DNA of 64,000 nucleotides from NCBI RefSeq assembly GCF_030317105.1, contig NZ_JASZYG010000001.1, forward strand, positions 806,001 to 870,000, given 5' to 3'. The notes under the pieces are model-generated. The model was not told where the DNA came from. It did not search any database and saw nothing but the letters and a program-made list of their open reading frames with translations. Of the stretch, positions 46,748-55,163 are shown in pieces (within the stretch, counting starts at the first letter, position 1; the number at the start of each line of letters is the position of its first letter). Both the position numbers and the translations under genes were made by a program. Source of the stretch: Variovorax brevis. GTDB lineage: Bacteria; Pseudomonadota; Gammaproteobacteria; Burkholderiales; Burkholderiaceae_C.

Positions 46748-47604
46748 CACTTGGGCTTGTAGTACGGATCGTCCGTTGTCGATGTAGGCGCAGCGCCCGT
46801 GCCGCCGAATTGGGCGAACAGCAGCGCAGCCACCACCCACAGCGCGGCCACGGCGGCCACGATGAGCGTGGTCACCCACGGCCGCCGCCCTTCGCCGCCG
46901 CCGCTCACCGCGCGCACGAACGGCCCCGCTGCAAACGCTGCGACCAGCAGCAGCAATGCGCCGGGATGAACCGGCGTCAGCAAGGCCGTCCCCTGCGCCA
47001 GCGCCAGCCACACCAGCACCGCCGTCACGGCGCCGCCCGGCCCGAAGACGATGCGCGTCACGGGCCAGAGCCACAGCGCGACGCCGCCGACGGCCGCGCC
47101 CAGCGCGAGGTTCAACTCGAAGAGCAGTGCCGAGCCGGACATCATCGCCAGCGCCGCCAGCCCCAGGCTGGCCACCACCAGCACGGCGGCCGCGTCAGCG
47201 CGCTGCGGCGCCTCGTTGAGCACCGCGCAGATCACCGTCATGCCCGCCAGCCACGACGCAAGCTTGAGCAGCAGCGAAGCCGGGCCCAGCGCCAGCAGCG
47301 CCACCGTCCACGCGAGGCTGGCCACCAGCCACTGCGAGCGCCGGTTGGCGCCCCAGGCCTCAAGACCCACCCCGATGATGGAAGCCGCCGCATAGAGCCA
47401 GGGCAGCTTCTCCGTGAACGCGCCTGGGGGCCAGCGCCAGCCCAGCGTCCAGCTCACCGTGACGACAAGCGCCAACGCCAGGCCGGACGCCGCCCAGCGC
47501 GGACCGCGCTCCGGGCCGAGCGCGTTGCGCAGGAAACCCACCGCCGCCAAGGCGAGGCCCAAGGGCAGCGCCAGGCTCTGGAACAGTGGGTGGTGGAAAT
47601 CCAT
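46744..47604 (-). CDS. Polytopic inner-membrane protein of unknown function
   Basis: This 286-residue protein has about eight to nine hydrophobic helices (LALPLGLALAAVGFL, ALALVVTVSWTLGW, LLLLVAAFAAGPF, LIVAAVAALWVVAALLFAQF). It ends in a polar tail, DDPYYKPKW. I recognise no family motif. It is coupled by overlap to the RibD-like reductase downstream, so a joint role is likely, for instance moving or anchoring a product. A short N-terminal HHP could touch a metal, but nothing supports that further. Confidence 0.75.
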   Translation of the reverse strand: MDFHHPLFQSLALPLGLALAAVGFLRNALGPERGPRWAASGLALALVVTVSWTLGWRWPPGAFTEKLPWLYAAASIIGVGLEAWGANRRSQWLVASLAWTVALLALGPASLLLKLASWLAGMTVICAVLNEAPQRADAAAVLVVASLGLAALAMMSGSALLFELNLALGAAVGGVALWLWPVTRIVFGPGGAVTAVLVWLALAQGTALLTPVHPGALLLLVAAFAAGPFVRAVSGGGEGRRPWVTTLIVAAVAALWVVAALLFAQFGGTGAAPTSTTDDPYYKPKW

Positions 47605-47661
47605 TGCTCCGGTTATGCCTGCGCGCAGGGCGTTTCGTCAATGTCGGGCTTACCAAGTGTG

Positions 47662-47695
47662 CTGCCCCACAAATAACTGCTATTTGCGGGGACAG
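47662..47695. repeat. Inverted repeat upstream of the membrane-protein gene
   Basis: CAAATA/TATTTG is flanked by CCCC/GGGG and CTG/CAG, with one A-C mismatch and one bulge, around a 5-base loop (ACTGC). It lies 5 bases past the BKACE gene end and about 58 bases before the next gene on the same strand. It has no T-run. It may be a weak terminator or a regulator site. Confidence 0.45.
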
Positions 47696-47699
47696 CCCA

Positions 47700-48779
47700 C
47701 TACTTGGTCAGGCATTCCTCATGAATCGGCTTGCGCAGGAACCCCTGGTTGCCACCGTTGCGATTCGGTGCGAAGCCATTGGCCTGAAGCGTCTCTTCCG
47801 CCGTGTCGTAGAAAACGCCGATCTTCATGATCTCGCGCGCCTGTTGCGCCGTCGCGATGGGACGGCCAAATTCGCCGGAGATACGAACCAGCTGCTTGAT
47901 CTGCTCGACGGAGCTCATCTTGCCTGTACGGGTCTGGTTCCAGAGCACATCCTCGATGCCGCACCGCACATGCAGGCCCAGGGCAATGCCGATCATGTTC
48001 ACGGGCAGCACGTTCAACACCGAACTTTCCACGGTGACCACCGCGCCGTCCGGCGCAGCGCGCAGGAAGTTGGCCAGGTTGTAGATGTTCGCCTGATCCA
48101 TGCCGCCACTGATCGCCACCCAGTTCATCACCAGTGGCCCCTTGTAGATGCCGCGGCGGATCATTCGCTCGATCGTTTCGAAGCTGTTGATGTTGTAGCA
48201 CTGGAACTCGCTCTGGATTCCGGCGGCTGTCAGCCGGCGGATGTGTTCCTCGACCCAGCTGGGATTCGCGGGTACGACCATGTCCTTGTAGGTTGCGTAC
48301 AGGTGCGGGAATCCCCGCGAAACGCCCTTGAAGTCATCCAGGCCGGCATGCTCCGTCACGTTCATCTGCGTCGTGTTGACGGTCACCGTCACCTGATCGG
48401 GCTTCGGGTCGAGTTCCGCCAGCATGTGCCGTGTGTCATCGCTCAGCCACTTGGCGGCTTCGCCCTCGGATTCAGGCGCGAAGCTGATGGAGCCACCCAC
48501 CTGGATGATCATCTCCGGCACCCGGGCACGCACCCCGGCGATCAGCTCATTGAACATGGACAGGCGCTTGCTGCCCCTGCCATCGGGTTCGCGCACGTGC
48601 AGATGCAGCACGGTGGCACCGGCTTCGTAGCAGTCCACCGCCTTCTGGATCTGCTCCTCCATGGTGATGGGAATGTCTTCCGGGAAGTCCGAGGGAATCC
48701 AGCCTGGCGCATACGGCGCGGCTGTGATGATCAGCGGCTGCTGGTTCTCCGGGTACAGGTGTCCGTCAAGGAAGTTCAT
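47700..48779 (-). CDS. BKACE-family enzyme (3-keto-5-aminohexanoate-cleavage type, DUF849)
   Basis: This 359-residue TIM-barrel protein has the zinc motif HLHVREPDG (H59, H61) and a conserved ITAAPYAPGW start. The family condenses a beta-keto acid with acetyl-CoA, splitting it to acetoacetate and a new CoA thioester, with many substrates (Kce and relatives). It heads a minus-strand set with a Bug protein, quinone oxidoreductase, hydrolase and TauD-type gene upstream. The substrate is probably a beta-keto acid from the compound bound by the Bug protein. Longer than typical Kce (about 275-310), it has insertions around residues 90-115. Confidence 0.92.
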   Translation of the reverse strand: MNFLDGHLYPENQQPLIITAAPYAPGWIPSDFPEDIPITMEEQIQKAVDCYEAGATVLHLHVREPDGRGSKRLSMFNELIAGVRARVPEMIIQVGGSISFAPESEGEAAKWLSDDTRHMLAELDPKPDQVTVTVNTTQMNVTEHAGLDDFKGVSRGFPHLYATYKDMVVPANPSWVEEHIRRLTAAGIQSEFQCYNINSFETIERMIRRGIYKGPLVMNWVAISGGMDQANIYNLANFLRAAPDGAVVTVESSVLNVLPVNMIGIALGLHVRCGIEDVLWNQTRTGKMSSVEQIKQLVRISGEFGRPIATAQQAREIMKIGVFYDTAEETLQANGFAPNRNGGNQGFLRKPIHEECLTK

Positions 48780-48820
48780 GATGATGGTTCTCCGATTTGA
48801 AATGTGGATGGACGGAAGGC

Positions 48821-49813
48821 TTATTCAGGGCTGATCTTGAGCTGGAGCCTCTTGATGATTTCCAGGTTGTGGGTCGAGGTCGCAGCCAATGTCTGCCGGA
48901 GCTGGTCCAGCGAGGCTTCTTGCGGAAGATCCATGCCTTGTGCAGCAAGCGCCCCGCGGAACTTGTCGGAGCGGACGACCTTGGCCATTTCGCTCTGGAT
49001 CCGATCGACGATCGGCTTGGGCGTACTGCTCAGGACGAAGACACCGACGCTGGCATGCGGAAGGACAAAGTCCGGCAAGCCCAATTCACCAAAGCTCGGC
49101 ACCTTGGGAAGATGCTGCGAGCGCGTCGACGATGCCACCGCAAGTGCCTTCAGCTTGCCGCTCTTGACGAACGGAACGACGTTGCTCACCACCTCGAAAG
49201 TCAGCTGAACCTGGTTTCCCATCAGGTCCACCATCGCTGGAGCCGAGCCCTTGTAGGGAACAACGAGCATGTCGTTCCCGCTCTTTTCCCGCAGCATCTC
49301 ACCGAGGAGATTGGAACGTGTGCCGACGCTGAGGTTCGCGACGCTGACTGATCTTGGATTGCGCTTGGCGTACGCCAGCAGTTCAGCGACCTTGCCGGGT
49401 GGAAAGCTTGCGTTGGCCACCAGCACATGGACCATGCTGCTGGCTTCTGCGACATAGGTGAAGGTCTTGAGGACGTCATACGGCGTCTTGACGGTCAGCG
49501 GTATGTCGGTCAGGACGCTCGAAGGCCCCACCATCCAGGTGTAGCCGTCGGCAGGGACGCTCATCAGCGCCCGCTCGGCCACCACGGCCGAGCCGCCCGG
49601 CTTGTTGTCCACCAGCACGGTCTGACCCAGATTCACGCGCAGTTGCTCGGCGAGCAGCCGGGCAACCGCATCGGAAATGCCGCCAGGCGGCGCGGGGACG
49701 ATCAAGCGAATGGGCTTGTCGGGCCATTGCTGTGCCAGCGAAGGCGTGACCACCGCAAGCCAGCAAAGCGCAATGATCGCGAAGAGCCGCAGTCTCAACA
49801 GACTTGGAACCAT
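48821..49813 (-). CDS. Bug/TctC-family periplasmic binding protein
   Basis: This 330-residue protein has a signal peptide (LRLFAIIALCWLAVVTPSLA) then QQWPDKPIRLIVPAPPGGIS, the Bug start motif with the usual D/T replaced by S-D-A. Further signatures are VLVDNKPGGSAVVAE and LPKVPSFGELGLPD. It is positioned just before the BKACE gene on the same strand, 41 bases apart, and 19 bases after the quinone oxidoreductase. No TctA/TctB partner is near. It is the fourth such orphan in the window. Confidence 0.94.
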   Translation of the reverse strand: MVPSLLRLRLFAIIALCWLAVVTPSLAQQWPDKPIRLIVPAPPGGISDAVARLLAEQLRVNLGQTVLVDNKPGGSAVVAERALMSVPADGYTWMVGPSSVLTDIPLTVKTPYDVLKTFTYVAEASSMVHVLVANASFPPGKVAELLAYAKRNPRSVSVANLSVGTRSNLLGEMLREKSGNDMLVVPYKGSAPAMVDLMGNQVQLTFEVVSNVVPFVKSGKLKALAVASSTRSQHLPKVPSFGELGLPDFVLPHASVGVFVLSSTPKPIVDRIQSEMAKVVRSDKFRGALAAQGMDLPQEASLDQLRQTLAATSTHNLEIIKRLQLKISPE

Positions 49814-49832
49814 GGTTGTTCACCTCGAGGAA

Positions 49833-50813
49833 TCAAATGACGAAGATGGAGGAGCCGGTGGTCTTTCGAGCCTCCAGGTCCCGATGCGCCTGGACAGCAT
49901 CCTGCAAGGCATAGCGCTGGTTGATCTCGATACGTATGCGGCCCGCCGCCACATGCCCGAACAGTTCATCGACCAGCTCCGCCTTTTCGACCGGATCGGC
50001 GATGTAGTCGGCCAGGCCGGGCCGGGTCAGGTACAGCGACCCCTTGCGGGCCAGGATCTGCGGATCGAAGGGCGGGATCTTTCCGGATGCGGTGCCCACG
50101 CAGACCATCAGGCCGCGACGCTTGAGCGAGTCCAGCGAAGCCATGAAAGTGGCTTTGCCCACGCTGTCGAAGACCACCGAAACGCCGACCCCATCCGTCA
50201 GTTCACGCACACGGCTGGCGACGTCCTCGTGGCTGTAGTTGATCGTGTGGTCGCAGCCATGAAGGCGCGCCACTTCGGCCTTGGCATCGGTCGACACGGT
50301 GCCGATCACCGTCAGCCCGAGCAGCTTTGCCCACTGCGAGACGATCAGGCCGACTCCCCCTGCGGCCGCATGCAGCAGCACCGTGTCGCCCGCCTTGAAA
50401 GGGTAGATGCGGCGCACCAGGTACGCGGCGGACAAGCCTCGCATGGTCATGGCCGCGGCGGTTTCGCAACTGATGGCCTCCGGCAGCTTGATCAGCAATG
50501 CGGCGGAGATCAGCCGCTCGGTACTGTAGGCGCCGAGCGTGTTGATGAAGCCGGTGTAGGTCACGCGGTCGCCGACTTCCAGGTGGGTCACGCCAGCGCC
50601 GACCGCCTCGATCACACCGGCCGCTTCGTTGCCGATGCCGCTGGGCAGCGGGACCGGGTACGTGCCGCCGCGGAAGTATGTGTCGGCGAAATTGAGGCCC
50701 ACTGCCACATGCCGGACGCGGACCTCTCCCGGCCCAGGATCGCCGACGTCGACGTCTTCGGAGCGAAGAACTTCGGGCCCGCCCGTTTCATGGAACTTGA
50801 TGACTTTTGCCAT
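49833..50813 (-). CDS. NADPH:quinone oxidoreductase (zeta-crystallin type)
   Basis: This 326-residue zinc-free medium-chain reductase has VRHVAVGLNFADTYFRGGTYPVPLP (residues about 35-60) and the NADPH loop HAAAGGVGLIVSQWAKLLG. The family carries out single- or two-electron reduction of quinones or activated double bonds. GAGGGGTG precedes the ATG. It is co-directional with the Bug and BKACE genes. In this setting it could reduce an enone intermediate, or simply handle redox stress. A short open frame lies immediately upstream. Confidence 0.93.
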   Translation of the reverse strand: MAKVIKFHETGGPEVLRSEDVDVGDPGPGEVRVRHVAVGLNFADTYFRGGTYPVPLPSGIGNEAAGVIEAVGAGVTHLEVGDRVTYTGFINTLGAYSTERLISAALLIKLPEAISCETAAAMTMRGLSAAYLVRRIYPFKAGDTVLLHAAAGGVGLIVSQWAKLLGLTVIGTVSTDAKAEVARLHGCDHTINYSHEDVASRVRELTDGVGVSVVFDSVGKATFMASLDSLKRRGLMVCVGTASGKIPPFDPQILARKGSLYLTRPGLADYIADPVEKAELVDELFGHVAAGRIRIEINQRYALQDAVQAHRDLEARKTTGSSIFVI

Positions 50814-50824
50814 GTCGACACCCC

Positions 50825-50896
50825 TCAGGTGTTGGTGCTCATTGGCACAGGCACTTGCGTGTGTTCAGCAAACAGCGCGTCGTACGTGAAATGCAT
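50825..50896 (-). CDS. Possible 23-residue small protein or leader peptide
   Basis: ATG at 50896 follows a strong AGGAGAT site at four bases. The frame reads MHFTYDALFAEHTQVPVP and five more residues, then TGA. It ends 11 bases before the quinone-oxidoreductase start, so ribosomes could hand over. There is no homology I know. It may be a leader peptide, a remnant of a deleted gene, or chance. Confidence 0.3.
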   Translation of the reverse strand: MHFTYDALFAEHTQVPVPMSTNT

Positions 50897-51051
50897 GTCT
50901 ATCTCCTTTGATTGATGAATGTGTGGGGGCTGAAGCAACAGGTGCATGGTCTGGTTTTTCACCCGTTGATGCTTGACATTGCACGCCGTGCACTTGCCCT
51001 TTCATGACAGCCGCCTTGCGGTTATGCGGGTGCGGCGCACTGCCGCGGCAA

Positions 51052-51645
51052 TCAGGCTTCCAGGGACTGGATGAGCTGTTCAGCGAAGGGCCACTCACCG
51101 AATCCGGACGCAGGGTTGAGGTGGCCCACCGAACCCAGGTTGACCACCTCGCTTCCCCAGTGCTTCGCCATGCGGATCACGCGATCGAGGGACGCCAGCG
51201 GATCGTTGTTGCTGGCCGCCACAACGCTGCGAAAAGGAAGCGCGTGCTGCGGAACCGGCAGCCAGCCATTGGCTTGCAGGACATCCAGCGCCGGATAGCC
51301 CTGCGGCAATGGCAACCCGAAATCCGGCGGCGTCGCGAGCAAGGCGCCCTGGATTGCTCCGGCGCCGTGTTGATGGGCCCAATGCACCAGCATGACGACG
51401 CCTGCGCTATGCGCCACCGCCAGGATGGGCCCTTCGATGTTTTCGATGCTGCGCTGGATGGCGGCGACGCGAGCGGAACGACTCAGCTTGTCGGCATCCA
51501 GCGGCGGCACCGTGACGACCCGGCGCGCGGAAGACAGCCTGCGTTCCAGGTGCGTCTGCCAGTGGTCTTCCACATGGTCGCGCAAGCCGGGCACGATCAG
51601 GATCGTCGCTTGGCGCGAGCCATGCACTCCAGCGTTGTCCTGCAT
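51052..51645 (-). CDS. RBBP9/YdeN-family alpha/beta hydrolase
   Basis: This 197-residue small serine hydrolase has ATILIVPGLRDHVEDHWQTH at the start, nucleophile in VAHSAGVVM, and the late catalytic histidine in GHLNPASGFGEWP. The family (RBBP9, YdeN) is poorly characterised; serine-hydrolase and thioesterase activity are known for some. It lies 6 bases after the TauD-type gene's stop on the same strand and is likely co-transcribed with it. It could cleave an ester or amide of the imported substrate. Confidence 0.88.
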   Translation of the reverse strand: MQDNAGVHGSRQATILIVPGLRDHVEDHWQTHLERRLSSARRVVTVPPLDADKLSRSARVAAIQRSIENIEGPILAVAHSAGVVMLVHWAHQHGAGAIQGALLATPPDFGLPLPQGYPALDVLQANGWLPVPQHALPFRSVVAASNNDPLASLDRVIRMAKHWGSEVVNLGSVGHLNPASGFGEWPFAEQLIQSLEA

Positions 51646-51651
51646 GCCCAG

Positions 51652-52563
51652 TCAGTACGGCACGTCGCCCACGATGGCCGTCCGCTCCATCTTGCGGTCG
51701 CATGGCGGGTAGTCCATCACGGCATAGTGCTGGGTCGATCGGTTGTCCCAGAACGCAACGCTGTTCTTCTTCCAGCGAAAGCGGACCTGGTATTCGGGGA
51801 TGAAGGCCTGGCTGATGAGGTAGTTGAGCAACTGGCTGGCGCCGGGCGACTTGTCCAGGCCGCAGCGCACATTGGCCGGCGTATTGAAATTGGTGAAGTG
51901 TGTCGTGAAGCTGCCATTGACGAACAGCAGCTTCTCGCCGGTTTCCGGATGGGTGCGAACGACCGGGTGCTCCGCATCCGGGTACTGCGCCTTCAGCGCG
52001 TGACGCTTCTCGATCGGCATCGCCGCGCCGAAGCTCTGCTCGATGCCATGGCGCGCATAAAGGGGCGCAATCTTCTCCTTGATGTCCTCCGGCAGCTGCC
52101 GATAGGCCTCGACCATGTTGACCCACATCGTGTCGCCACCCACGGGTGGACATTCGACGCATCGCAGCACACAGCCCATCGGCGGCCTGTCGCGCCATGT
52201 CGCATCGGTGTGCCAGGAATTCTCGTGGCGATCCGGCGGGCTCGCGGGGGTCTTGTAGATCTGCACAAGTCCGGGGTAGTCGGGATGGCTGCCCACCACG
52301 GGGTGGTCCTCCAGTTCACCGAAGTGGCGCGCGAATGCGACGTGCTGGGCCCGAGTGATGTCCTGGTCGCGGAAGAACACGACGCGATGCTTGAGGAGCA
52401 GCGCACGGATCTCCGCCACCAGCGTCTTGTCTTCTGCAGCCGCTCCCAGGTTGACGTTGCTGAGCTCGGCGCCAATCGTGCAGGTGAGCGGCTCGACATG
52501 GATCGAGTTGCCCAGGGAGGTCGCGCGGACCACCGCGGGTCCCGCATCGAGGCATTGAGTCAT
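51652..52563 (-). CDS. TauD/TfdA-family 2-oxoglutarate-dependent dioxygenase
   Basis: This 303-residue Fe(II) enzyme has the facial triad H118 and D120 (SWHTDATW) and H279 (NRSTQHYAVMDY), with R294 for 2-oxoglutarate. The family hydroxylates next to sulfonate, ether or carboxylate groups, often releasing sulfite or a phenol. The ATG at 52563 follows AAGGAGAA. It stands divergent from an AraC regulator and co-directional with the hydrolase. Taurine-type use is suggested by the YeiH exporter nearby, but TauD relatives have many substrates. Confidence 0.93.
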   Translation of the reverse strand: MTQCLDAGPAVVRATSLGNSIHVEPLTCTIGAELSNVNLGAAAEDKTLVAEIRALLLKHRVVFFRDQDITRAQHVAFARHFGELEDHPVVGSHPDYPGLVQIYKTPASPPDRHENSWHTDATWRDRPPMGCVLRCVECPPVGGDTMWVNMVEAYRQLPEDIKEKIAPLYARHGIEQSFGAAMPIEKRHALKAQYPDAEHPVVRTHPETGEKLLFVNGSFTTHFTNFNTPANVRCGLDKSPGASQLLNYLISQAFIPEYQVRFRWKKNSVAFWDNRSTQHYAVMDYPPCDRKMERTAIVGDVPY

Positions 52564-52631
52564 GGTGTTTTCTCCTTGGGGCAAATGGGCAGTTGATGTT
52601 CGGGAGTGTCGTGACGACGGCCAGGTCCCGC

Positions 52632-52659
52632 TTGACAATCCACGACACGCACTTATCCT
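52632..52659 (+). promoter_or_regulatory. Putative promoter of the AraC regulator gene
   Basis: TTGACA (52632-52637) and TATCCT (52654-52659) are 16 bases apart, in the 126-base divergent gap to the TauD-type gene. The -35 is perfect and the -10 matches four of six. The regulator's own site may overlap. Confidence 0.5.
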
Positions 52660-52689
52660 TTTGCGCCAGATTCCATTCGGTGTTTCGCA

Positions 52690-53706
52690 ATGTCCCTGCT
52701 TGTCCGTTCTGCGTGCCTCACCAACTACAGCGAGGTCGCGCGGGCCGGCGGACTGGACCCGGTGCGCATGCTCTCCGAGGTGGGCCTGAATCAGGCGGTG
52801 CTGCACGATGCGGACCTCATGATTCCTGTCGAACGCGTCGGGCAACTGCTCCAGGCATCGGCTGCCAGGTCAGGCAACGAAAGCTTTGGCCTGTGCATGG
52901 CCGAGTCGCGCCTGTTGTCCAACCTTGGCGCCGTGGGCATGCTGATCCGCGACCAGGCCACGGTGCGCGATTCGCTGGATGTGCTGGTGCGCTACCAGAC
53001 GCTGCTCAATGGATCGCTGTCGCTCATGATCGAGGAGTCGGCCGGCGTGGTCGTCATCCGCGAGGACGTGATGGCTGGCAACGCGAAGCAGTTCACGCGC
53101 CAGAGAATCGAGCTGGCACTCGGCGTGATGGTGCGATTGATGCGCCAGTTCCTTGGCGAGCAGTGGCAGCCGCGACGCGTGTGTTTCGAGCACCAGGCAC
53201 CGCACGACACCAGCACGCATCACCGCCTGTTTGGCCCTCGCGTCGAGTTCGACTACCCGTTCAACTGCGTCGTCTGCACGAAGTCGGATCTCGATGCGCG
53301 CAACCCGTCGGCCGATCCGGCGATGGCACGCTACGCGCAACAGTTGCTCGACACGTCGGCCAAACTGCATGGGGAAACGATGCTCAAGGACGTGCGGCGC
53401 GCGATCCTCCTGCTGATGCCCAGTGGGCGTTGCACGATCGAACAGGTGGCCGACCATCTGGGCCTGGTGAGCCGCACGATCCAGCGCCGCCTGGATGAAC
53501 AGGGAGAGACCTTCTCGTCCATGGTCAACGAGATCCGCAAGGAGCTTGCGCGGCGGCATGTCATCGAAAGCGATCGTCCGCTGACCGAGGTCGCCATGTT
53601 GCTCGGCTTCTCGGCGCCGAGCGCACTCTCGCGCTGGTATCACACCCAATACGGTTGCAGCGCCAAGGAGAGCCGGGCCAAACGTGGCGCCTTGGGCAAG
53701 GTCTGA
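52690..53706 (+). CDS. AraC-family regulator (OruR/ArgR-like)
   Basis: This 338-residue regulator has an N-terminal arabinose-binding-type domain of the OruR group (SLLVRSACLTNYSEVARAGG, about 1-200) and a C-terminal double helix-turn-helix (about 235-330: CTIEQVADHLGLVSRTIQRR, PLTEVAMLLGFSAPSALSRW). Its place, divergent from the dioxygenase and upstream of a porin and an exporter, suggests control of both sides. The inducer is unknown. Confidence 0.95.
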   Translation: MSLLVRSACLTNYSEVARAGGLDPVRMLSEVGLNQAVLHDADLMIPVERVGQLLQASAARSGNESFGLCMAESRLLSNLGAVGMLIRDQATVRDSLDVLVRYQTLLNGSLSLMIEESAGVVVIREDVMAGNAKQFTRQRIELALGVMVRLMRQFLGEQWQPRRVCFEHQAPHDTSTHHRLFGPRVEFDYPFNCVVCTKSDLDARNPSADPAMARYAQQLLDTSAKLHGETMLKDVRRAILLLMPSGRCTIEQVADHLGLVSRTIQRRLDEQGETFSSMVNEIRKELARRHVIESDRPLTEVAMLLGFSAPSALSRWYHTQYGCSAKESRAKRGALGKV

Positions 53707-53842
53707 CGGCGCCCCGGGAGAGTCTGCGCCGCGTCCGAAAGCTGGCACGAAATGAAAAGTCCGTGTCGTCCAATGTGAAGCCGATTGCGTCTGCGGTCCC
53801 TAGAGTCTGGCCTTCGCACAACGCTGCAAGGAAAACAACGAC

Positions 53843-55129
53843 ATGGCCAACGCTCCCGTATTTGATGAGGCCCGGCCCGGAGCCTCCCGTCACCCTTTCC
53901 GCGACCTCCCCTTCCGGACGCGAAGAATTCCCCCAGCCTTCGCCGCTCTCTTTGTTTCATGCGGAGCGTGGGCCCAGTCGTCGGTCACATTGTTCGGCGT
54001 CATCGATGCCACGGTCAGCAGCTACTCGAACAAGGCCGAAACGCCTTTCGGCGAAAGCGTCACGACCGGCAGCACTGTGCAGAACAGTTCTGGCTACGCC
54101 GGCAGCCGACTGGGCTTTCGGGGCACGGAAGACCTCGGTGGCGGTGTGGCGGCCAGCTTCTGGCTGGAAGCCGGATTGCTCAACGACACCGGCGCCGGCT
54201 TTGCGTCCGGTGGGGCGCTTGCTTTCAACCGCCGTTCGACGGTCAGCCTGTCCGGGATCCTGGGCGAAATCCGCCTCGGACGGGACTACACGCCCACGTT
54301 CTGGAACGACGCCGTTTTCGATCCATTCACCTCCAACGGCGTTGGCATCAACCTGATTGCCACTGCGAGCGGCTTCAACACACCAGGCCAGGCCGCAAAC
54401 GGGTTCCAGGCCAACCCCAACTACGTTCGCGCCTCCAACGCGGTGGGCTACTTCCTGCCGCCGAACCTGGGCGGCTTCTACGGCCAGGTGATGTACACCT
54501 TCAATGAGGCAACCAAGTACGACCCGGGCGCACTGACCCCGAACGTTCCCAACAGCCAGCGCGCCGGCCGCTACGTCGGTGGTCGCTTCGGCTACGCCAA
54601 TGGCCCGCTTGATGCCGCTTTCGCGGCTGCCCGAAGCACGATCGGAGATCAGTTCTTCCAGGGCACGACCGCGTATCTCGACATCTGGAACCTGGGCGCC
54701 TCCTGGGACTTCGGCTTCGCGAAACTGATGGCCGAGTACTCGCACAACAAGCTGAAGATCGACTCCTCGACCAACCCGATCGGCTTCACGCCCCCCGGTG
54801 CCGACGGCGCACTTGTGGGCGTCACTGTGCCTGTCGGACCCGGCCTGATTCGCGCCGTCTACACCCAGGTGAAATACAACAACGTCACTGTGCTGAATCA
54901 GGCCCCTGGCCTGTCCGGCGATCCGAAGTCCGGGAAGTTCGCCCTCGGCTACGTGCACAACCTGTCCAAGCGAACGGCCCTGTACGCGACAGCGGCGCGC
55001 ATCAACAACAAGAACGGTGCCGACCTGACGGTGGGCGGTCCAGCCTTCTACACGAAGCCGGTCAACGGCTCGACGCCGACGCCGCAGTCGTCCACCGGCT
55101 ACGACATCGGCATCCGGCACAGCTTCTGA
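53843..55129 (+). CDS. Gram-negative trimeric porin (second copy)
   Basis: This 428-residue porin is clearly related to the one at 14722 (QSSVTLFGVIDATVSSYS, RLGFRGTEDLGGGVAASFWLE, LGEIRLGRDYTPTFWND, YDIGIRHSF end). The N-terminus is unusual: about 25 polar residues precede a hydrophobic stretch (PPAFAALFVSCGAWA) before the likely cleavage site. AAGGAAAA precedes the ATG. The long n-region may mean that the start is further downstream or that the leader is special. It sits between a regulator and a YeiH exporter and probably admits the substrate of this cluster. Confidence 0.94.
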   Translation: MANAPVFDEARPGASRHPFRDLPFRTRRIPPAFAALFVSCGAWAQSSVTLFGVIDATVSSYSNKAETPFGESVTTGSTVQNSSGYAGSRLGFRGTEDLGGGVAASFWLEAGLLNDTGAGFASGGALAFNRRSTVSLSGILGEIRLGRDYTPTFWNDAVFDPFTSNGVGINLIATASGFNTPGQAANGFQANPNYVRASNAVGYFLPPNLGGFYGQVMYTFNEATKYDPGALTPNVPNSQRAGRYVGGRFGYANGPLDAAFAAARSTIGDQFFQGTTAYLDIWNLGASWDFGFAKLMAEYSHNKLKIDSSTNPIGFTPPGADGALVGVTVPVGPGLIRAVYTQVKYNNVTVLNQAPGLSGDPKSGKFALGYVHNLSKRTALYATAARINNKNGADLTVGGPAFYTKPVNGSTPTPQSSTGYDIGIRHSF

Positions 55130-55163
55130 CCGAACCCTTCGCTTCGTTGAAAGCACATCACAA

